A stretch of 64,000 nucleotides of DNA from an uncultured Arthrobacter sp. (GCF_902805515.1 NZ_CADCTE010000101.1:1-64000), one strand, 5' to 3'. Numbered from the stretch's first letter, positions 10,059 through 20,230 are shown. Notes: a model not told the origin generated them from the sequence alone. Translations and numbers: made by a program.

Positions 10059-10715
10059 CTAAGGCGCGGTGGAGGCGGGGTGGGCGAGTGATCGCCACAG
10101 CAGTGCCGAGGCGTAGGTCCGGTGCGGGGCCCATGCCGCACCTCGGTCCCGGACCTCGTCGATCGTCGGCATCCCGGGCAACTGCCACGCCTGTTCGATG
10201 GCACGGCGGATCCCGACATCGCCGGCGGGAAGGATGTCGGCGCGGTGCAGTTGATGGATGAGGAACATTTCAGCCGACCACGGGCCGATTCCTCGAACCG
10301 CGGTGAGGGCCGTGAAGGCCTGCCCGTCGCTGAGGCCGTCCATGTGTTCAATGTCGAGCCTGCCGTCCTCGGCCCGTGAGGCGAGGTCGTGCACGTATGC
10401 GGCCTTGGCCCGGGACAGACCGAAGCCGCGGAGCGTGTCCGGGTCGAGGGCGAGAACCGCCTGTGGGGTGGGAATCCCGCCGGCGGCGTTGGCGAGCCGG
10501 TCGTAGAGGATGAAGGCCACGGCAACGGAGATCTGCTGACCGAGGATGTGCAGGACCATGGCAGCGAAGTTGCTCCCCCCGGTCCTGCCGGCGTCGATCC
10601 ACGCGAACGGATCTGAAGTGCCGTGGTCCCGCATCAGTCCCGCGAGGACCGGGTCGGCCGCGGCGAGGGCACCGTACGCGTCGGCGCGGCCGGCGGCAGC
10701 GGAATGTGCGCTCAT
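10059..10715 (-). CDS. DNA-3-methyladenine glycosylase (AlkA/HhH-GPD family)
   Basis: FAAMVLHILGQQISVAVA, LTAVRGIGPWSAEMFLIHQLHRADILPAGDVGIRRA. Confidence 0.9.
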   Translation of the reverse strand: MSAHSAAAGRADAYGALAAADPVLAGLMRDHGTSDPFAWIDAGRTGGSNFAAMVLHILGQQISVAVAFILYDRLANAAGGIPTPQAVLALDPDTLRGFGLSRAKAAYVHDLASRAEDGRLDIEHMDGLSDGQAFTALTAVRGIGPWSAEMFLIHQLHRADILPAGDVGIRRAIEQAWQLPGMPTIDEVRDRGAAWAPHRTYASALLWRSLAHPASTAP

Positions 10716-11302
10716 GTTGCGCTCCCGTCGTGTTCCCGGCGGTAGTGGCGGGCCGCGCGGGAGCGGTTGCCGCAGGTAACGGAGCACCATTCACGGCGTG
10801 GGTGGTTCTTGACGAAGTACACCACGCACCCCGGCGCCATGCAGGCACGGATGTTCGATCCGTCCGCGGCGGTGAACAGAGCCACAGCCTGCGCGCTGAC
10901 CGCGGCGAGGCCGTCCGCGACGGTGTTCCCGGCCGGCTCGCTCTCGGCGCGGAAGCCGTCCTTTCCAAGGGCCATGCGGTCGACCGGCGCCGGGGTGAGC
11001 GCCGCATTAATGGTTCCCACCGCGTCCGCGACGTCACCATCCGCGCCGCCTGCCGCCGCGCGGCTGTCGCCGCTCGCGTGCGCGGCAACCCGGCGGAGTG
11101 CGGTGCGGAGCGTCAGTGCCGAGGCCAGCTCCGCGGCGCTCACCCCCTCCGGGGTGAACCCGGTGGACCGGAACCAGTCATCGATGTCGGCCGGCTGCTG
11201 GAGCTCGTCGCGCACGGTGCCGTGGGCGGTCCAGATGGTGTTCATCAGCCGGACCGGCAAAGGCTCTGCAGAGAGCTTCCAGAAGCGGCCCGTCGTCGTC
11301 AT
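10712..11302 (-). CDS. CGNR zinc-finger transcriptional regulator
   Basis: C-terminal CMAPGCVVYFVKNHPRREWCSVTCGNRSRAARHYRR; 4-bp overlap with the glycosylase. Confidence 0.9.
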   Translation of the reverse strand: MTTTGRFWKLSAEPLPVRLMNTIWTAHGTVRDELQQPADIDDWFRSTGFTPEGVSAAELASALTLRTALRRVAAHASGDSRAAAGGADGDVADAVGTINAALTPAPVDRMALGKDGFRAESEPAGNTVADGLAAVSAQAVALFTAADGSNIRACMAPGCVVYFVKNHPRREWCSVTCGNRSRAARHYRREHDGSAT

Positions 11303-11315
11303 GCCACTTAGTTTA

Positions 11316-11343
11316 TCACGGTTGATAGGATTTGTAACCGTGA
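11316..11343. promoter_or_regulatory. Inverted repeat TCACGGTT-N12-AACCGTGA in the divergent promoter
   Basis: Perfect 8-bp arms at 11316-11323 and 11336-11343. Confidence 0.65.
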
Positions 11344-11416
11344 GAACTTCCTGATACAAAGGTTCCCACGGCAGCAAACGCTGCGACCCGTGAGAGCGGG
11401 GTGTGAAAGGAACACC

Positions 11417-11953
11417 ATGACCGTGCTTACCCTCATCGACCCTGAGACCACCGACGCGCGTCGCGCCGAACTGCTGAGCACCGTCAAGAGCCGGATGGGT
11501 GCCGTCCCGAACACGACCAAGGCAATGGCAAACAGCCCGGCCCTGCTCGACACGTTCCTGGCGATGTCGCAGACCCTCAGCCGTGGTGTCATTGACGCCC
11601 CGACCCGGGAGCGGATCGGTATCGTCATTGCGCAGGGCAACACCTGCGATTACTGCCTTTCGGCGCACTCCTACGTCGGCGCGCACGTCGCTAAGCTTTC
11701 CGCCGAGGACATCGAGGCAGCCCGCCACGGCGAGAATGCGGATCCGCACATTGAGGCGATCCTGACCTACGCCTCCGCGCTGAATGACGGCCGCGGCACC
11801 GTCGATGAGGCCGTCGTCCGCGCCGTGCGCGCCGCCGGGGTCACCGACGAAGAGCTTGCGGAGATCGCAGGACATGTCGCCCTCAATGTTCTGACGAACT
11901 ATTTCAACAAGGCGGCCGGGGTCGAAATCGATTTCCCCCTCGTCACCACCTGA
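11417..11953 (+). CDS. Carboxymuconolactone decarboxylase/AhpD-like protein
   Basis: RERIGIVIAQGNTCDYCLSAHSYVGAHVAKL (CxxC peroxidase-type motif). Confidence 0.9.
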   Translation: MTVLTLIDPETTDARRAELLSTVKSRMGAVPNTTKAMANSPALLDTFLAMSQTLSRGVIDAPTRERIGIVIAQGNTCDYCLSAHSYVGAHVAKLSAEDIEAARHGENADPHIEAILTYASALNDGRGTVDEAVVRAVRAAGVTDEELAEIAGHVALNVLTNYFNKAAGVEIDFPLVTT

Positions 11954-12052
11954 TCCGCCGTGACCAACACGTGAGACCGGCCCGGCCCCGTAACCAAAGG
12001 GGCCGGGCAGTCGGGTGCACCGTTGCTTCAGGGGCACCGGTGATGCCGCGCA

Positions 12053-12087
12053 CGAAGGCCCCCGGGAATACTTCCCGGGGGCCTTCG
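12053..12087 (+). terminator. Strong intrinsic-type hairpin
   Basis: CGAAGGCCCCCGGGAA-TAC-TTCCCGGGGGCCTTCG, about 16-bp perfect stem. Confidence 0.75.
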
Positions 12088-12647
12088 TACGTCGTGGAGC
12101 GGCCGGCGGTGGAGGACGCGCCTCGGATGAATTCCGCCGGGGCTGCAGCGGCTGGCGGGCGTGGCGCCCGGAAGGGGTGGGAGGTGACCGCGACGTCTCG
12201 CGGGCGATCCGTGTGGCCGGCCCGAAAGGTGGCGGCCGGGGCGGGCGGCTCGAGGCAGAACCGTACGGCCCTGTGGCTGCCGGGAACCGGAGCGGCCGGG
12301 GGCGCATGTCCTTTGGTGAGTCGATGTGGATCCGGGGCCGGACACCGGTTCCGCGTCCGTGACCGCGGGACCGTTCCGCACCGGCCCCTGGTCCTGCTGC
12401 TGCGGCAGTGCGGCACCAGTACCGTCGGGCAGGCTGCGCCGACTGCGGTGACGCCCAATCTCCGGTTCCGCCCGGACCACCGTGGGTCCAGGGCACGTTC
12501 CTGCGGGCCCCTTGACCGGGTTGCGGGGCCTGCACCGGGAGCACCACCCTTATCGTTTTGGCACGCGCAGGTCATCATGGCCGGGGAGCACCGCCGCCTG
12601 CGGGAACCACCGGCGACAGGGGCTTCTGCGGTGTCGGCAGGTGGAGC

Positions 12648-13514
12648 TTAGGGTGCCTCAACAATGGTGTGGGGACTGAACCACACACCGCGTTCAGTGG
12701 AGTCCGGGACGCCGGGCTGCGGCGTGGGTGGCCAGTCGGGCTCGGCGGTTCCGGTCATCTGGAGTGTGGCTCCGGTGGAGAAATCGACGAACAGCAGTGC
12801 GGCGGCCGGGTCGACGGTGATGTTGCCGATGCTGTTGAACATGTTGTTGCCGGGGAAGTCGGGCCACCACAGCCGCTCCCCCTGGAGGTGGATGAACCCC
12901 GGAGGCCCGCCGCGGTGGGAGCTGTCGAGCCCGCGGGTCGGATGGGTGGTTCCGAGGAACATTGTCTGCGTACGCGTCACCCATGCCTGATGTGCGGGGG
13001 CGAGCAGCGGTCCTGGATATTCGGTGCGGGCCTCGGATCGGCGCCCGTCCGCGGCTGCGGGAGGGAAGATGTACTGCGGGCAGTTCCCGTAGGCCTGCTC
13101 GACGGCCACTTCCAGTCCGGACCGGCTGGTGGCGGAAAGGTATCCGTTCACGCGGATCCGGCGGCGGCGTGCGAGGTCGATGATGAGCACGCCGATCTCC
13201 TGTCCGGCGGGTATCTGCGCCAGCGGGTCGCCCGGTCGGGGTACCGCGCCGAGGTGGAGCGTATTTCCGGACGCATCGGCCCGAAGGAACCCGGGGTCTG
13301 CCAGCAGTGCCGAGGACCACAGGGAACCTCCCGGGTCCCGGCCCGTGAGGACCGCGAACCTCTGTCCGGCGAGAAACGCGGCCATGCCGCCGGAGATGCC
13401 GCCGGGTTCGAGCATCCCTTCCAGGCGGCGGGCAAGAGGCGCCACTCCGGCCCGGTGCTGCACGGCGAGTTCACCGGGATGGAAACCGGTGGAAGGCAGG
13501 GCTGCTGTGCGCAT
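12648..13514 (-). CDS. Pyridoxamine 5'-phosphate oxidase-like (FMN-binding split barrel) protein
   Basis: MAAFLAGQRFAVLTGRDPGGSLWSSALLADPGFL ... IGVLIIDLARRRRIRVNG. Confidence 0.8.
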   Translation of the reverse strand: MRTAALPSTGFHPGELAVQHRAGVAPLARRLEGMLEPGGISGGMAAFLAGQRFAVLTGRDPGGSLWSSALLADPGFLRADASGNTLHLGAVPRPGDPLAQIPAGQEIGVLIIDLARRRRIRVNGYLSATSRSGLEVAVEQAYGNCPQYIFPPAAADGRRSEARTEYPGPLLAPAHQAWVTRTQTMFLGTTHPTRGLDSSHRGGPPGFIHLQGERLWWPDFPGNNMFNSIGNITVDPAAALLFVDFSTGATLQMTGTAEPDWPPTPQPGVPDSTERGVWFSPHTIVEAP

Positions 13515-13711
13515 GGGACATATCCAATCTGACAGGTGACGGCTGGCGCGCGTTCGGCACCGCCCAGGGCTGGGGCGGCGCTCACTGACCGGTGGCGGAG
13601 GCGGGAGGGGCCGCTCCGCCCGCGTCGAATGGTTCTCACGTCGGCGGAGCGGATTTCAGCGGAAACGCTCCGGCACCCCTGAGGGCGCCGGCCCGGTGCC
13701 GGGTGGGGACG

Positions 13712-14587
13712 CTACCGGGAGGTGGTCTGCTTTTGCAGGAAGGTGCGGATCAGCGCTGCGACCTCGTCGGTTTCTGTTTCAAGGAGGAAATGGCCGCCGG
13801 GCAGCAGCCGGACCTCCGCTTCCGGCAGGTCATCACGGAAGGCCTTGGCACCGGCAGGGCCGAAGATTTCATCGCCTTCGCCCCAGACTGCCAGCAGAGG
13901 CACCTGCGAGGCCCGGAAGTACTCGTGGAGCTGTGGGTACATGGCGACGTTCGTTGCATAGTCGCGGAAGAGTTTCAGCTGGATGGCGTCGTTGCCCGGG
14001 CGGGAGATCAGGGCGTGGTCATGGGTCCAGGTCTCCGGGTCGACGAGGGTGGTGTCCTGCACGCCGGTGAGGTACTGCCATCGGATGGCCTCGACCGTGA
14101 GCGCGAAACGGACAGCATGCTCGGTGGTCTCGTTCTGCTCTGCCTGGTAGTCGGTCACGACGTCCCAGAAGCTCTTGACGAGTCCCGCTTCGTAGGCGTT
14201 GCCGTTCTGGCTGACGATGCCCGTGATTGCCTCAGGGTTCCGGACGGCGAGCCTCCAGCCGATGGGCGCCCCGTAGTCCTGGACATACATGGCGTACCGG
14301 CCCACCCCGAGATCGGCCAGGAGCGCTTCGGTCAGGTCCGCAAGCGCGTCGAAGGTGTAGTCGAACTCATTGACCGTCGGCGCGTCGGAGAAGCCGAAGC
14401 CGAGGTGGTCCGGGGCGATGAGGCGGAAGTCGTCCGCGAGCCGGGGAATGAGGTTGCGGAACATGAAGGAACTGGTGGGAAAGCCGTGCAGCAGCACCAG
14501 GGTGGGAGCGCTCGGGTTGCCGGCCTCGCGGTAAAAGAGCTTGTGGCCGTTGATGGTTCGGTAGCGGTAGTGGATGTTCGACGTCAT
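13712..14587 (-). CDS. Alpha/beta-fold hydrolase (haloalkane dehalogenase/epoxide hydrolase-like)
   Basis: LVLLHGFPTSSFMFRNLIPRLADDFRLIAPDHLGFGFSD, YVQDYGAPIGWRLA, GGHFLLE. Confidence 0.9.
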   Translation of the reverse strand: MTSNIHYRYRTINGHKLFYREAGNPSAPTLVLLHGFPTSSFMFRNLIPRLADDFRLIAPDHLGFGFSDAPTVNEFDYTFDALADLTEALLADLGVGRYAMYVQDYGAPIGWRLAVRNPEAITGIVSQNGNAYEAGLVKSFWDVVTDYQAEQNETTEHAVRFALTVEAIRWQYLTGVQDTTLVDPETWTHDHALISRPGNDAIQLKLFRDYATNVAMYPQLHEYFRASQVPLLAVWGEGDEIFGPAGAKAFRDDLPEAEVRLLPGGHFLLETETDEVAALIRTFLQKQTTSR

Positions 14588-14588
14588 G

Positions 14589-14671
14589 CTAACCCCTCTA
14601 AGATATTTATATGGTTAGGTTCGAGCATGACCGCATCATGCTAACCTGTCAAGTAGGTGTTGAGAGGTTAG
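14589..14671. promoter_or_regulatory. Two spaced inverted repeats CTAACC...GGTTAG
   Basis: CTAACC at 14589 and 14641; GGTTAG at 14613 and 14666. Confidence 0.6.
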
Positions 14672-14686
14672 ATTGGGAGGATAGGA

Positions 14687-15196
14687 ATGCATCACGTCAC
14701 CCGGGAGGATGAAGACCATCTGCTCGAACTGCTGAACACGACGCCCGTGGTGCACGGGAAGGTGGTGGATGAGCTTGCCGATGAGGCTCAGGGGCGGGCC
14801 TGGCTTCTCCGCCGTAACGGCAGAGGCACGGCCGGGGAACTGAAACGCCTCATCGCAGCCCGCGACTCCCTTCAGCGGGTGGTGCGCGGAGAAACCGGCC
14901 CGGATGAACTGATGCAGGTTCTTCGCACGGCTGTGCTCGTTCCTGCTGCCGGGGAGGGAACGATTGTCTGGACGCTGGAGTCCGAACCGGAGGATCTGTT
15001 CGCGGCGCGAAGCGTGCTGGCCTGGGTCGGGTTGGAAAACAGCCGGCCGGGCCGGTTGCGCCCCTGCGCCAATGTGGAGTGCCGGTTGTTCCTCATCGAC
15101 CGCAGCAACGGAAATCGCGCACAGTGGTGTTCCATGGCCGTCTGTGGCAACCGGATGAAGGCCCGCCGGCATTATGAGCGGTCCCAGACCAAATAG
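14687..15196 (+). CDS. CGNR zinc-finger transcriptional regulator
   Basis: C-terminal CANVECRLFLIDRSNGNRAQWCSMAVCGNRMKARRHYER. Confidence 0.9.
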   Translation: MHHVTREDEDHLLELLNTTPVVHGKVVDELADEAQGRAWLLRRNGRGTAGELKRLIAARDSLQRVVRGETGPDELMQVLRTAVLVPAAGEGTIVWTLESEPEDLFAARSVLAWVGLENSRPGRLRPCANVECRLFLIDRSNGNRAQWCSMAVCGNRMKARRHYERSQTK

Positions 15197-15547
15197 CGGC
15201 ATGGACCCGGGCGCCCGGTCCTCTGGAGTCGTCTTCAGACCCGGTCCCCGCGTACGGGTCCGTCCAAAATCGTGCGGACCCGGCGCTGCCGGCCACGGTG
15301 GTCTTGTGGTCCCCGGTCCGCGGGACCCTCTCGTGCAAGGGATTCGCCGGCCCCGAAGGCCGCGGTCAGCGGGCAGCGGCGGATGGGCGTCGCCGCGGCC
15401 AGGTAAAGGCCGCGCCCGGACCCGGTGCCGGGCCGGCCAGCGTCCCGGTACTTTGTGGGGGCCTCCGCGGGCGATCGGCCGCTTCGGCGTGCGGCGGCCA
15501 GGTGGCAATCCCTGGTGCAGCAGCCTTTCATGCGGCCCGGGAACGGA

Positions 15548-16186
15548 TTAGAACGGATTGAGCTGGGCTGCCCCGAAGGACACGCTGAACTGGACGCACC
15601 ACAGGTCGACGGCTTTGTACCGGGTGAGGTCCAGATCGTCGGGGATGCTGTACAGCTGGTTGCCCTGATTGCCCTTCAGCATTCCGAGGTCCACATGCTC
15701 GGCCGATCCTGCGGTGTACCAGCCGTCCCTTCCCTCCACCACGTCGGCGGCGCTGAGCCAGACATGGACATCGGGACCGGTGGTGGTCTCGAGGTCCTCC
15801 AGCGCCAGCACCCTCGTCCCATCGGGTTGCTCGATGATCCGGGCGCTTCCGGTCGTTCGATGTTCGTGGCTGATGAAGCTGCCGCCGCTGAGCGCGACCG
15901 GTCCGGCGGGTGCGGGTGCCGGGAGATCCGTGGGCGTCGGTCCCGCCCCGGGCGCGGCCGGGGACACCGTGGGCTCCGCGGCGGGCGGTCCTGCCTCCGG
16001 TGTGGAGGGGGACGAAGTGGCAGGTGCCGCCGCGGCGGGCGGCGCGGCGTCGGGAATCTCATCGTCGACCCGGACGTCGACGAACAGGAGCCAGGGTTTG
16101 AACAGGAGCAGGGCCCCTGCGATTACCACCGCGGTGAGCAGCAGGGCTGCGGCGATGAATGTTCTGCGGCGCCGGGTCAGAGTCAT
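15548..16186 (-). CDS. Membrane-anchored DM13-domain protein
   Basis: N-terminal TM helix, Pro/Ala linker, SGGSFISHEHRTTGSARIIEQPDGTRVLALEDLETTTGPDVHVWLS...LWCVQFSVSFGAAQL. Confidence 0.85.
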   Translation of the reverse strand: MTLTRRRRTFIAAALLLTAVVIAGALLLFKPWLLFVDVRVDDEIPDAAPPAAAAPATSSPSTPEAGPPAAEPTVSPAAPGAGPTPTDLPAPAPAGPVALSGGSFISHEHRTTGSARIIEQPDGTRVLALEDLETTTGPDVHVWLSAADVVEGRDGWYTAGSAEHVDLGMLKGNQGNQLYSIPDDLDLTRYKAVDLWCVQFSVSFGAAQLNPF

Positions 16187-16660
16187 AATCGCCTATTGGG
16201 TTGGACCCCATGTCGTGCGGGTTCTGTCGTGGTCAGCGGGCGGGAAGCGGGTGAACGGGGGGCCTGTCCGGCCGATCGTCCCTGCGGTGCTGGGTGACTC
16301 GGGATGTTCTGTCTACTTCGGAGGGTAGCACGCCACCACCGCGAGGTTTGGTGCTGAAGGTGGCAGAAATCCCCGTGGTGTCGGGCGTGCAAACGCTGCC
16401 GCCGCCTGCGGAATCTCGGATTGTCCGGGGCATCCAGGACGAGCCGTTTTTCTTGGAGGAACCCGTCCCGGTGTTCCTGCCGGGTGGACAGCGGCTTGGA
16501 CGGTTCGCCTGCACGCAGTGCCCCGGCAGAGTGTTCCGCGGCTGGAACGCGGCCGGAGCAGGGGAATTTATGGGGTATCCGCGGGCCTTGATACTGGTAA
16601 TGGCCTTGATATTGGGGCATTGACCACGCACATCGGCCCAGACTCGCAAGGATACCCGTC

Positions 16661-17764
16661 ATGCCTCATTTCGATCCCCTGTGGACCCCCATCCGTATAG
16701 GTTCCACGGAGCTGCCCAACCGTGTTGCGTTGGCGCCCATGACCCGCGTCAGCGCCACGGAGCAGGGCCATGCCACCGAGCGTATGGCCTCCTACTACTT
16801 ACGGTTTGCCCGGGGCGGCTTTGGGTTGTTGATCACCGAAGGCCTGTACACCGACACCGCCTATAGCCAGGGGTACCTCCTTCAGCCGGGTCTGGCCACG
16901 GCCGCACAGTCCCGCTCCTGGACGAAGGTTGTCGACGCCGTCCATTCCGAGGGCTCTCGCATCTTTGCTCAGCTGATGCACGCCGGCGCCCAGTCCCAGG
17001 GCAACCGGTTTATCGACACGACTGTCGGCCCTTCCGCGGTGGCTCCGCGAGGCGAGCAGCTGCGGTTTTACCGCGGCGAGGGGCCGTTTCAGGTACCGGA
17101 GATGATCACCAGCGCACAGATGGACCAGGCGCGCGAAGGGTTCGTGGCGGCCGCGCTGAACGCCAAAGCCGCCGGGTTCGACGGCGTGGAAATCCATGGC
17201 GCCAACGGGTACCTGCTGGATCAGTTCCTCACCGACTATCTGAATAACCGCACCGATCAGTACGGGGGCAGCCCGGCCAACCGGACGCGGTTCGCTGTCG
17301 AGATCAGCCGGGCTGTCCGCGAGGCGGTCGGGCCCGACATGACGGTCGGTATCCGTATCTCCCAGGGCAAGGTCAGTGACTCCGCGCATAAGTGGGCCGG
17401 TGGGGCCGAGGAAGCCAAATCCATCTTCACCGCTCTTGCCGCGACCGGGATCGACTATATCCACACCACGGAACTCCGTGCCGACGCACCCGCGTTCGGC
17501 GCGGAAGGCGCCTCGCTCGCGTCCCTGGCCAGGGAGCATTCGGGATTGGTTGTCATCGCCAACGGAAGCCTGGATGAACCGGAGGCAGCCGCCGCGCTCG
17601 TGGCTGCGGGGCAGGCGGACATCATTGCCCTTGGCAAGGCGGCACTGGCCACCCGCGACTGGCCTCGCCGGGCGCGCGCCAACGCCGGAATGGACGAGCT
17701 CGATGGCCGCGTCTTCTCGCCCATCGCCGATGTGAAGGACTGGGAGCTGGAAGTTCCTGCCTGA
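16661..17764 (+). CDS. NADH:flavin oxidoreductase / alkene reductase (Old Yellow Enzyme family)
   Basis: IGSTELPNRVALAPMTRVSA, GFDGVEIHGANGYLLDQFLTDYLNNRTDQYGGS. Confidence 0.93.
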   Translation: MPHFDPLWTPIRIGSTELPNRVALAPMTRVSATEQGHATERMASYYLRFARGGFGLLITEGLYTDTAYSQGYLLQPGLATAAQSRSWTKVVDAVHSEGSRIFAQLMHAGAQSQGNRFIDTTVGPSAVAPRGEQLRFYRGEGPFQVPEMITSAQMDQAREGFVAAALNAKAAGFDGVEIHGANGYLLDQFLTDYLNNRTDQYGGSPANRTRFAVEISRAVREAVGPDMTVGIRISQGKVSDSAHKWAGGAEEAKSIFTALAATGIDYIHTTELRADAPAFGAEGASLASLAREHSGLVVIANGSLDEPEAAAALVAAGQADIIALGKAALATRDWPRRARANAGMDELDGRVFSPIADVKDWELEVPA

Positions 17765-18126
17765 TCAGCTTGGCCCGGCCGGACCGTGACGGCCACCGCA
17801 GGTATGTCCTGCCCGGTTGACGAAGCTGCGGGTGATCCTTGCCCGTCCCGTCCGGGCTGGCAGCCAGGTCCCGGCCCCGATCGCCGCGACCGATGGCGCC
17901 TTGCCGCCACGGCAGCAGGCGCCTGCCCCGGGCAGGTGCTGAACGGCAGCGGGCATCAAACGGAGCACACGGGCTCTCCGTGCAGCCTCCCTGTAGGCGC
18001 GGCTCCGGCCAGGGAATGCCGCCACCCCGGGGTCAGTGGGGCCGGAAGGAGCTCTAGCGGCGGACATTGTCCGTGCGGCCGCACCCTCCCGGACCGTTGC
18101 CGGGTGGGCATTGGGCTGTGGGCGGT

Positions 18127-18885
18127 TCAGATGACGGCGCCCTCTGCAGCGGCGTGGCTTCTGAGCAGGCGAAGTTCCGTTTCATCAATCATGCGTTCCA
18201 GTTCTTTCCGGCACGCGTCGAAGTCCCCTGCGGCGAGGTAGTCGTAGACCCGTTGATGCTCATCGAGCACCGACCGGTCCTCTTCGGCGTCCTGACGTGT
18301 CGAGACGAGGGTGGCAAGTCTGATGCCGGTCCACAGCTGGTCGTAGAGCCCCATGAGGCGCCCGCTTCCATGCAGGGACACCAGTGCCCGGTGGAAGAGA
18401 GCATCCGCCAGGGGTATCGCGGCCGGATCCTTTGACTCGACCGCTTCCGCCAGCCGCCCCAGAGCGCCTTCAAGCGCCGTCAGGGGAATGCTGCTTCCTC
18501 GTTGATATGCGTCCACGGCGCTCAATTCGAGGGCCTTTCGGGCCTTGGACATATCCTCGATGTCCTCTTTGGTCAGGACGGCCACGATGGCCCCCTTGTT
18601 ACGGTTCCTTTGCACAATTCCTTCATGCGTCAGCAGCAGGAGGGTTTCCCTGACCGTATTTCGGGAGGTATCGAACGCGGCCGCGATCTGGGCTTCCTTC
18701 AGGGGGGTGTTGGGGGCCAGCTCGCCGGAGAGAATGAGCTCCCGCAGCTTGCCTGCTATCTGCTCTGCCGTACTCGGCCTGTCAATGGTCAAAATTGAGC
18801 CAAAGGGGCTTTCTGGTGTTCCCAAGGTTGTCACTTCCACCGGTCGCTGCTTTTCTGGAGGTATTGCAGCAGGGCACCCTGCCAT
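18127..18885 (-). CDS. GntR family (FadR-type) transcriptional regulator
   Basis: IAGKLRELILSGELAPNTPLKEAQIAAAFDTSRNTVRETLLLLTHEGIV + FCD-like C-terminal region. Confidence 0.92.
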   Translation of the reverse strand: MAGCPAAIPPEKQRPVEVTTLGTPESPFGSILTIDRPSTAEQIAGKLRELILSGELAPNTPLKEAQIAAAFDTSRNTVRETLLLLTHEGIVQRNRNKGAIVAVLTKEDIEDMSKARKALELSAVDAYQRGSSIPLTALEGALGRLAEAVESKDPAAIPLADALFHRALVSLHGSGRLMGLYDQLWTGIRLATLVSTRQDAEEDRSVLDEHQRVYDYLAAGDFDACRKELERMIDETELRLLRSHAAAEGAVI

Positions 18886-18923
18886 TGTTCAACTGTAAAC
18901 CAATGCAGCAGCCCTCCTGGAGA

Positions 18924-20147
18924 TCACTGCCACGGCATGGCCGGGCTTGCGCCCGTGAGCAGTTCGTGCCCGTCCGCGGTGACGATAACGTTCTGCTCGA
19001 AGTTGGCTCCTCCGACATCCTCCCGCGATAGGAGCGTTTCCACCGAGATGACCATGCCGGGCTGAACAACGAGTGCGGAACCTTCCTGGAGGTAGTACCC
19101 CTCCAGGCCCAGACCGAGGCTGTGCCCGTATGCCGGGAAGTCGGCGTCCAGGCCCACGAGGCAACCGGATCCTTCCTCGGGGCGGACCGGAAAACCATGG
19201 GTCTGGCGCCAGTCGTCTCCGACCTGCCAGAGTTCGCCGTAGGTGATTCCGGGTCGTATCTCGGCAGTGATGTGCTCCACGAGTGTGACCGCACCCTCAA
19301 GAACCGCTGCCTGGTTCCGGGTCGGCCCTGTGCCCACGATCGTCGTGCGGGCCATGTCGACCCAGTACCCCTGGCTCATCGGCCCGTAGAAGTCGACGTG
19401 GAGGATGTCCCCCCGTTCGAGGGGCCGGTGGATATCCCATGAGGGAAGGCGGGCCCACTGAAAATGCTGTGAGTGGGGGCCCGAGGTGATGGAGGTGTCA
19501 TAGGGGAATCCCCCTCGGCGGGCCGCGGCGCGCCATCCTTCGCCGGCCACCTCGCCTTCATTTCCGCCGACCCTGACGGCGGCAAGCATTTCAGTCATCG
19601 CCTCCGAGCCGATGGTCGCCGCTGCCCGCATCAGGTCCAGCTCCGCGCTGCTCTTGATCAGCCGAAGATCGGTGAGGATCTCATCGCAGGCAGTCAGATC
19701 GGGTGTGTAACCCAGGTGGTGCTCGAGCAGTCCGTAGCTGGAATGAAGGAAGCTTTCCCTTCCGATGAGCCCCAGCGGGCTGCCTTCGAGGCCCAGTTCC
19801 TTGAGCACTTCGGCCACGAGGGCCGGAATGTGCAGACCGACCCGGACGTCGCTGACGGTGGCGAGGTCCTGCCGGTAGTCATACGAGTCGACCACAAGCA
19901 CCGGCTCCCCTGACACCGGCAGGACCAGCACACTGTGGCCGCGGGCGGCCCAGAGCGGCAGGTTGTCGGGCTGGGTGGGGAAGGCGGTCACGTGGTTGGC
20001 CAGGTACATGACGTCCCCATAGAAGTCGGCGGTTGCTCCGCCCCGGGACCAGACGACCAGGGCGTGGAATCCGCGCTCCGCCGCTGCGGCGCAGGCCCGG
20101 GCCCGCCTCTGTGCGAACTCGTCCGTTGGGATTGTTGGTGCGGCCAC
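18924..20147 (-). CDS. M24 family metallopeptidase (Xaa-Pro peptidase-like)
   Basis: HVDFYG...WVDMARTT, YGHSLGLGL, ISVETL, ANFEQNV metal-ligand motifs. Confidence 0.9.
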   Translation of the reverse strand: MAAPTIPTDEFAQRRARACAAAAERGFHALVVWSRGGATADFYGDVMYLANHVTAFPTQPDNLPLWAARGHSVLVLPVSGEPVLVVDSYDYRQDLATVSDVRVGLHIPALVAEVLKELGLEGSPLGLIGRESFLHSSYGLLEHHLGYTPDLTACDEILTDLRLIKSSAELDLMRAAATIGSEAMTEMLAAVRVGGNEGEVAGEGWRAAARRGGFPYDTSITSGPHSQHFQWARLPSWDIHRPLERGDILHVDFYGPMSQGYWVDMARTTIVGTGPTRNQAAVLEGAVTLVEHITAEIRPGITYGELWQVGDDWRQTHGFPVRPEEGSGCLVGLDADFPAYGHSLGLGLEGYYLQEGSALVVQPGMVISVETLLSREDVGGANFEQNVIVTADGHELLTGASPAMPWQ

Positions 20148-20196
20148 TGGGTACTCCTAGCGTCAAGCGGTTGTGATGTAGGCCACGCTAAAGTAT

Positions 20197-20217
20197 ATTG
20201 CTCAACAAATCAACAAT
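20197..20217. promoter_or_regulatory. Candidate GntR operator
   Basis: ATTGCTCAACAAATCAACAAT; shares NTTGNTSAACAA core with 18884, 24824 and 24922. Confidence 0.5.
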
Positions 20218-20230
20218 CTAAGGAGTCAGG

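Noticed and set aside
10712-12547. Single 611-aa minus-strand protein
   Set aside because: Only the last ~196 aa (CGNR regulator, start 11302) are supported; the rest is antisense to the AhpD-like gene and spans a promoter and a hairpin
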